Positions 63,289 to 64,000 of a stretch of DNA of 64,000 bases are shown here, piece after piece. Every line of letters begins with the position of its first letter. Positions within the stretch are counted from its first letter, which is position 1. The translations under genes were made by a program, and so were the position numbers. Under the pieces are notes generated by a model. The model had not been told where the DNA came from. It was given only the letters and a program-made list of their open reading frames with translations, and ran no database searches. The stretch comes from Aphelocoma coerulescens (lineage: Eukaryota; Chordata; Aves; Passeriformes; Corvidae), in assembly GCF_041296385.1 (NCBI RefSeq), contig NC_091013.1:67301563-67365562 (forward strand), read 5' to 3'.

Positions 63289-63530
63289 TCATAGCATCGT
63301 AGAATCATTTAGGATCAAAAAGATCTTCAAGATCGTTCAGTCCATTAACCCAGCACTGCCAAGTCCACCACTAAACCCTGTCCCTCAGTGTCCCATCTAC
63401 ACATTTTTTAAATATGTCCGGGGGCAGTGACTCTACCACTTCCCTGGGCAGCCTGTGCCAGTGCTTGACAACCCTAATATCCAATCTAAAACTCCTCTGG
63501 AACAACTTGAGGCTGTGTCCTCTTGTCAGG
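63289..63530 (-). mobile_element. CR1 3' portion, antisense
   Basis: The plus strand reads the complement of a CR1 3' end. A tail (CATAGCATCGTAGAATCATT) is followed by GATCTTCAAGATCGTTCAGTCC, abbreviated here, the AACCCAGCACTGCCAAGTCC block, CTTCCCTGGGCAGCC, and ACAACTTGAGGCTGTGTCCT. Similarity ends near the TCTTGTCAGG motif at 63530. Its layout matches the left part of the 25847 element, so the two are probably the same or a closely related subfamily. Confidence 0.9.
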
Positions 63531-64000
63531 GAACAGCCGCAGTAAGGCATGGCAGGATGCTCTCATTTACAGATAGGGTCTCTGTCCTTCTAGGAATTTG
63601 TATTTGACTGCCTTGGGTGGGTCCAGGGACATTGCCTAAGAAATGAAAAAACAAATACCCTCAAAGGGGCTGGCTATCTACAGGGCTATAGTCTTGTTCT
63701 TCAGTTCTGGAGTTCTGTGGCTGTTTATCCAAGGGATAAGAGGCACAGGTCATATCCTCACTGTAATTTACATTTGGCTTCAAATCAGCTCCTCTCCTTT
63801 TAATTCTCCTCAGCCATCTCTTTTGCAAGAGCCCTCAGAAGCATACTTCTCTCACTTAAATATTTATCAATAAAGAATAACTATTCAACATTTAAACATT
63901 AACTGAGACGAGGACAGAAAATCCATAGGATCTGTAAACTGGCATCTGGGGACCAGGGTCTGCTTCAGTGATTACTGAAATATTATATATTCAGTAAATT
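63531..64000. other. Unique non-coding sequence
   Basis: No gene or repeat recognised up to the window end. Confidence 0.55.

Overview
This window looks like avian nuclear DNA: largely single-copy, AT-leaning and CpG-poor. Its only recognisable interspersed repeats are CR1 non-LTR retrotransposons in both orientations, with the 8-base CR1 tail units (ATTCTATG or ATTCTGTG). No Alu, L1, LTR element or DNA transposon was recognised. The CR1-only repeat profile and low repeat load favour a bird over a mammal. Turtles and crocodilians also carry CR1, so Aves is a strong inference and not proof.

I find no complete protein-coding gene, no tRNA or rRNA, and no CRISPR array. The long open frames are either remnants of the CR1 ORF2 reverse transcriptase or chance frames in non-coding DNA, and many of them lack an ATG start. 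The window is best read as intergenic or deep-intronic sequence.

Layout. 1-13554 is mostly unique sequence with two small antisense CR1 ends (1683 and 10098), a long T tract (7853-7897) and a small CpG cluster (7925-8150). 13555-14641 is a sense CR1. 14642-25846 is unique sequence with poly-T runs and some stretches that look like conserved non-coding DNA. 25847-27456 is a head-to-head CR1 composite, and 28970-30165 is a long antisense CR1. 32783-34922 is the longest CR1, at about 2.1 kb. 37647-37872 is an inverted pair of CR1 ends forming a hairpin. 43451-43516 is a small sense end, and 44305-45325 is a sense CR1 interrupted by an antisense one. 47378-47474 is a pyrimidine microsatellite. 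50281-51150 resembles a conserved enhancer. 63289-63530 is an antisense CR1 end.

The most interesting locus is 54781-55600. It holds a compact CpG island (about 30 CpGs in about 400 bases by hand count) in otherwise CpG-poor DNA. At its right edge a minus-strand CCAAT box and a strong TATA box precede an ATG in good context and a 47-codon open stretch that ends at a consensus splice donor. A plus-strand TATA-like box lies at the left edge, pointing the opposite way. PBX/MEIS-type sites and homeodomain-type AT-rich motifs flank the island. This looks like an unrecognised promoter and first exon of a minus-strand transcript, perhaps with an overlapping enhancer. All functional statements about it are inference from motifs.
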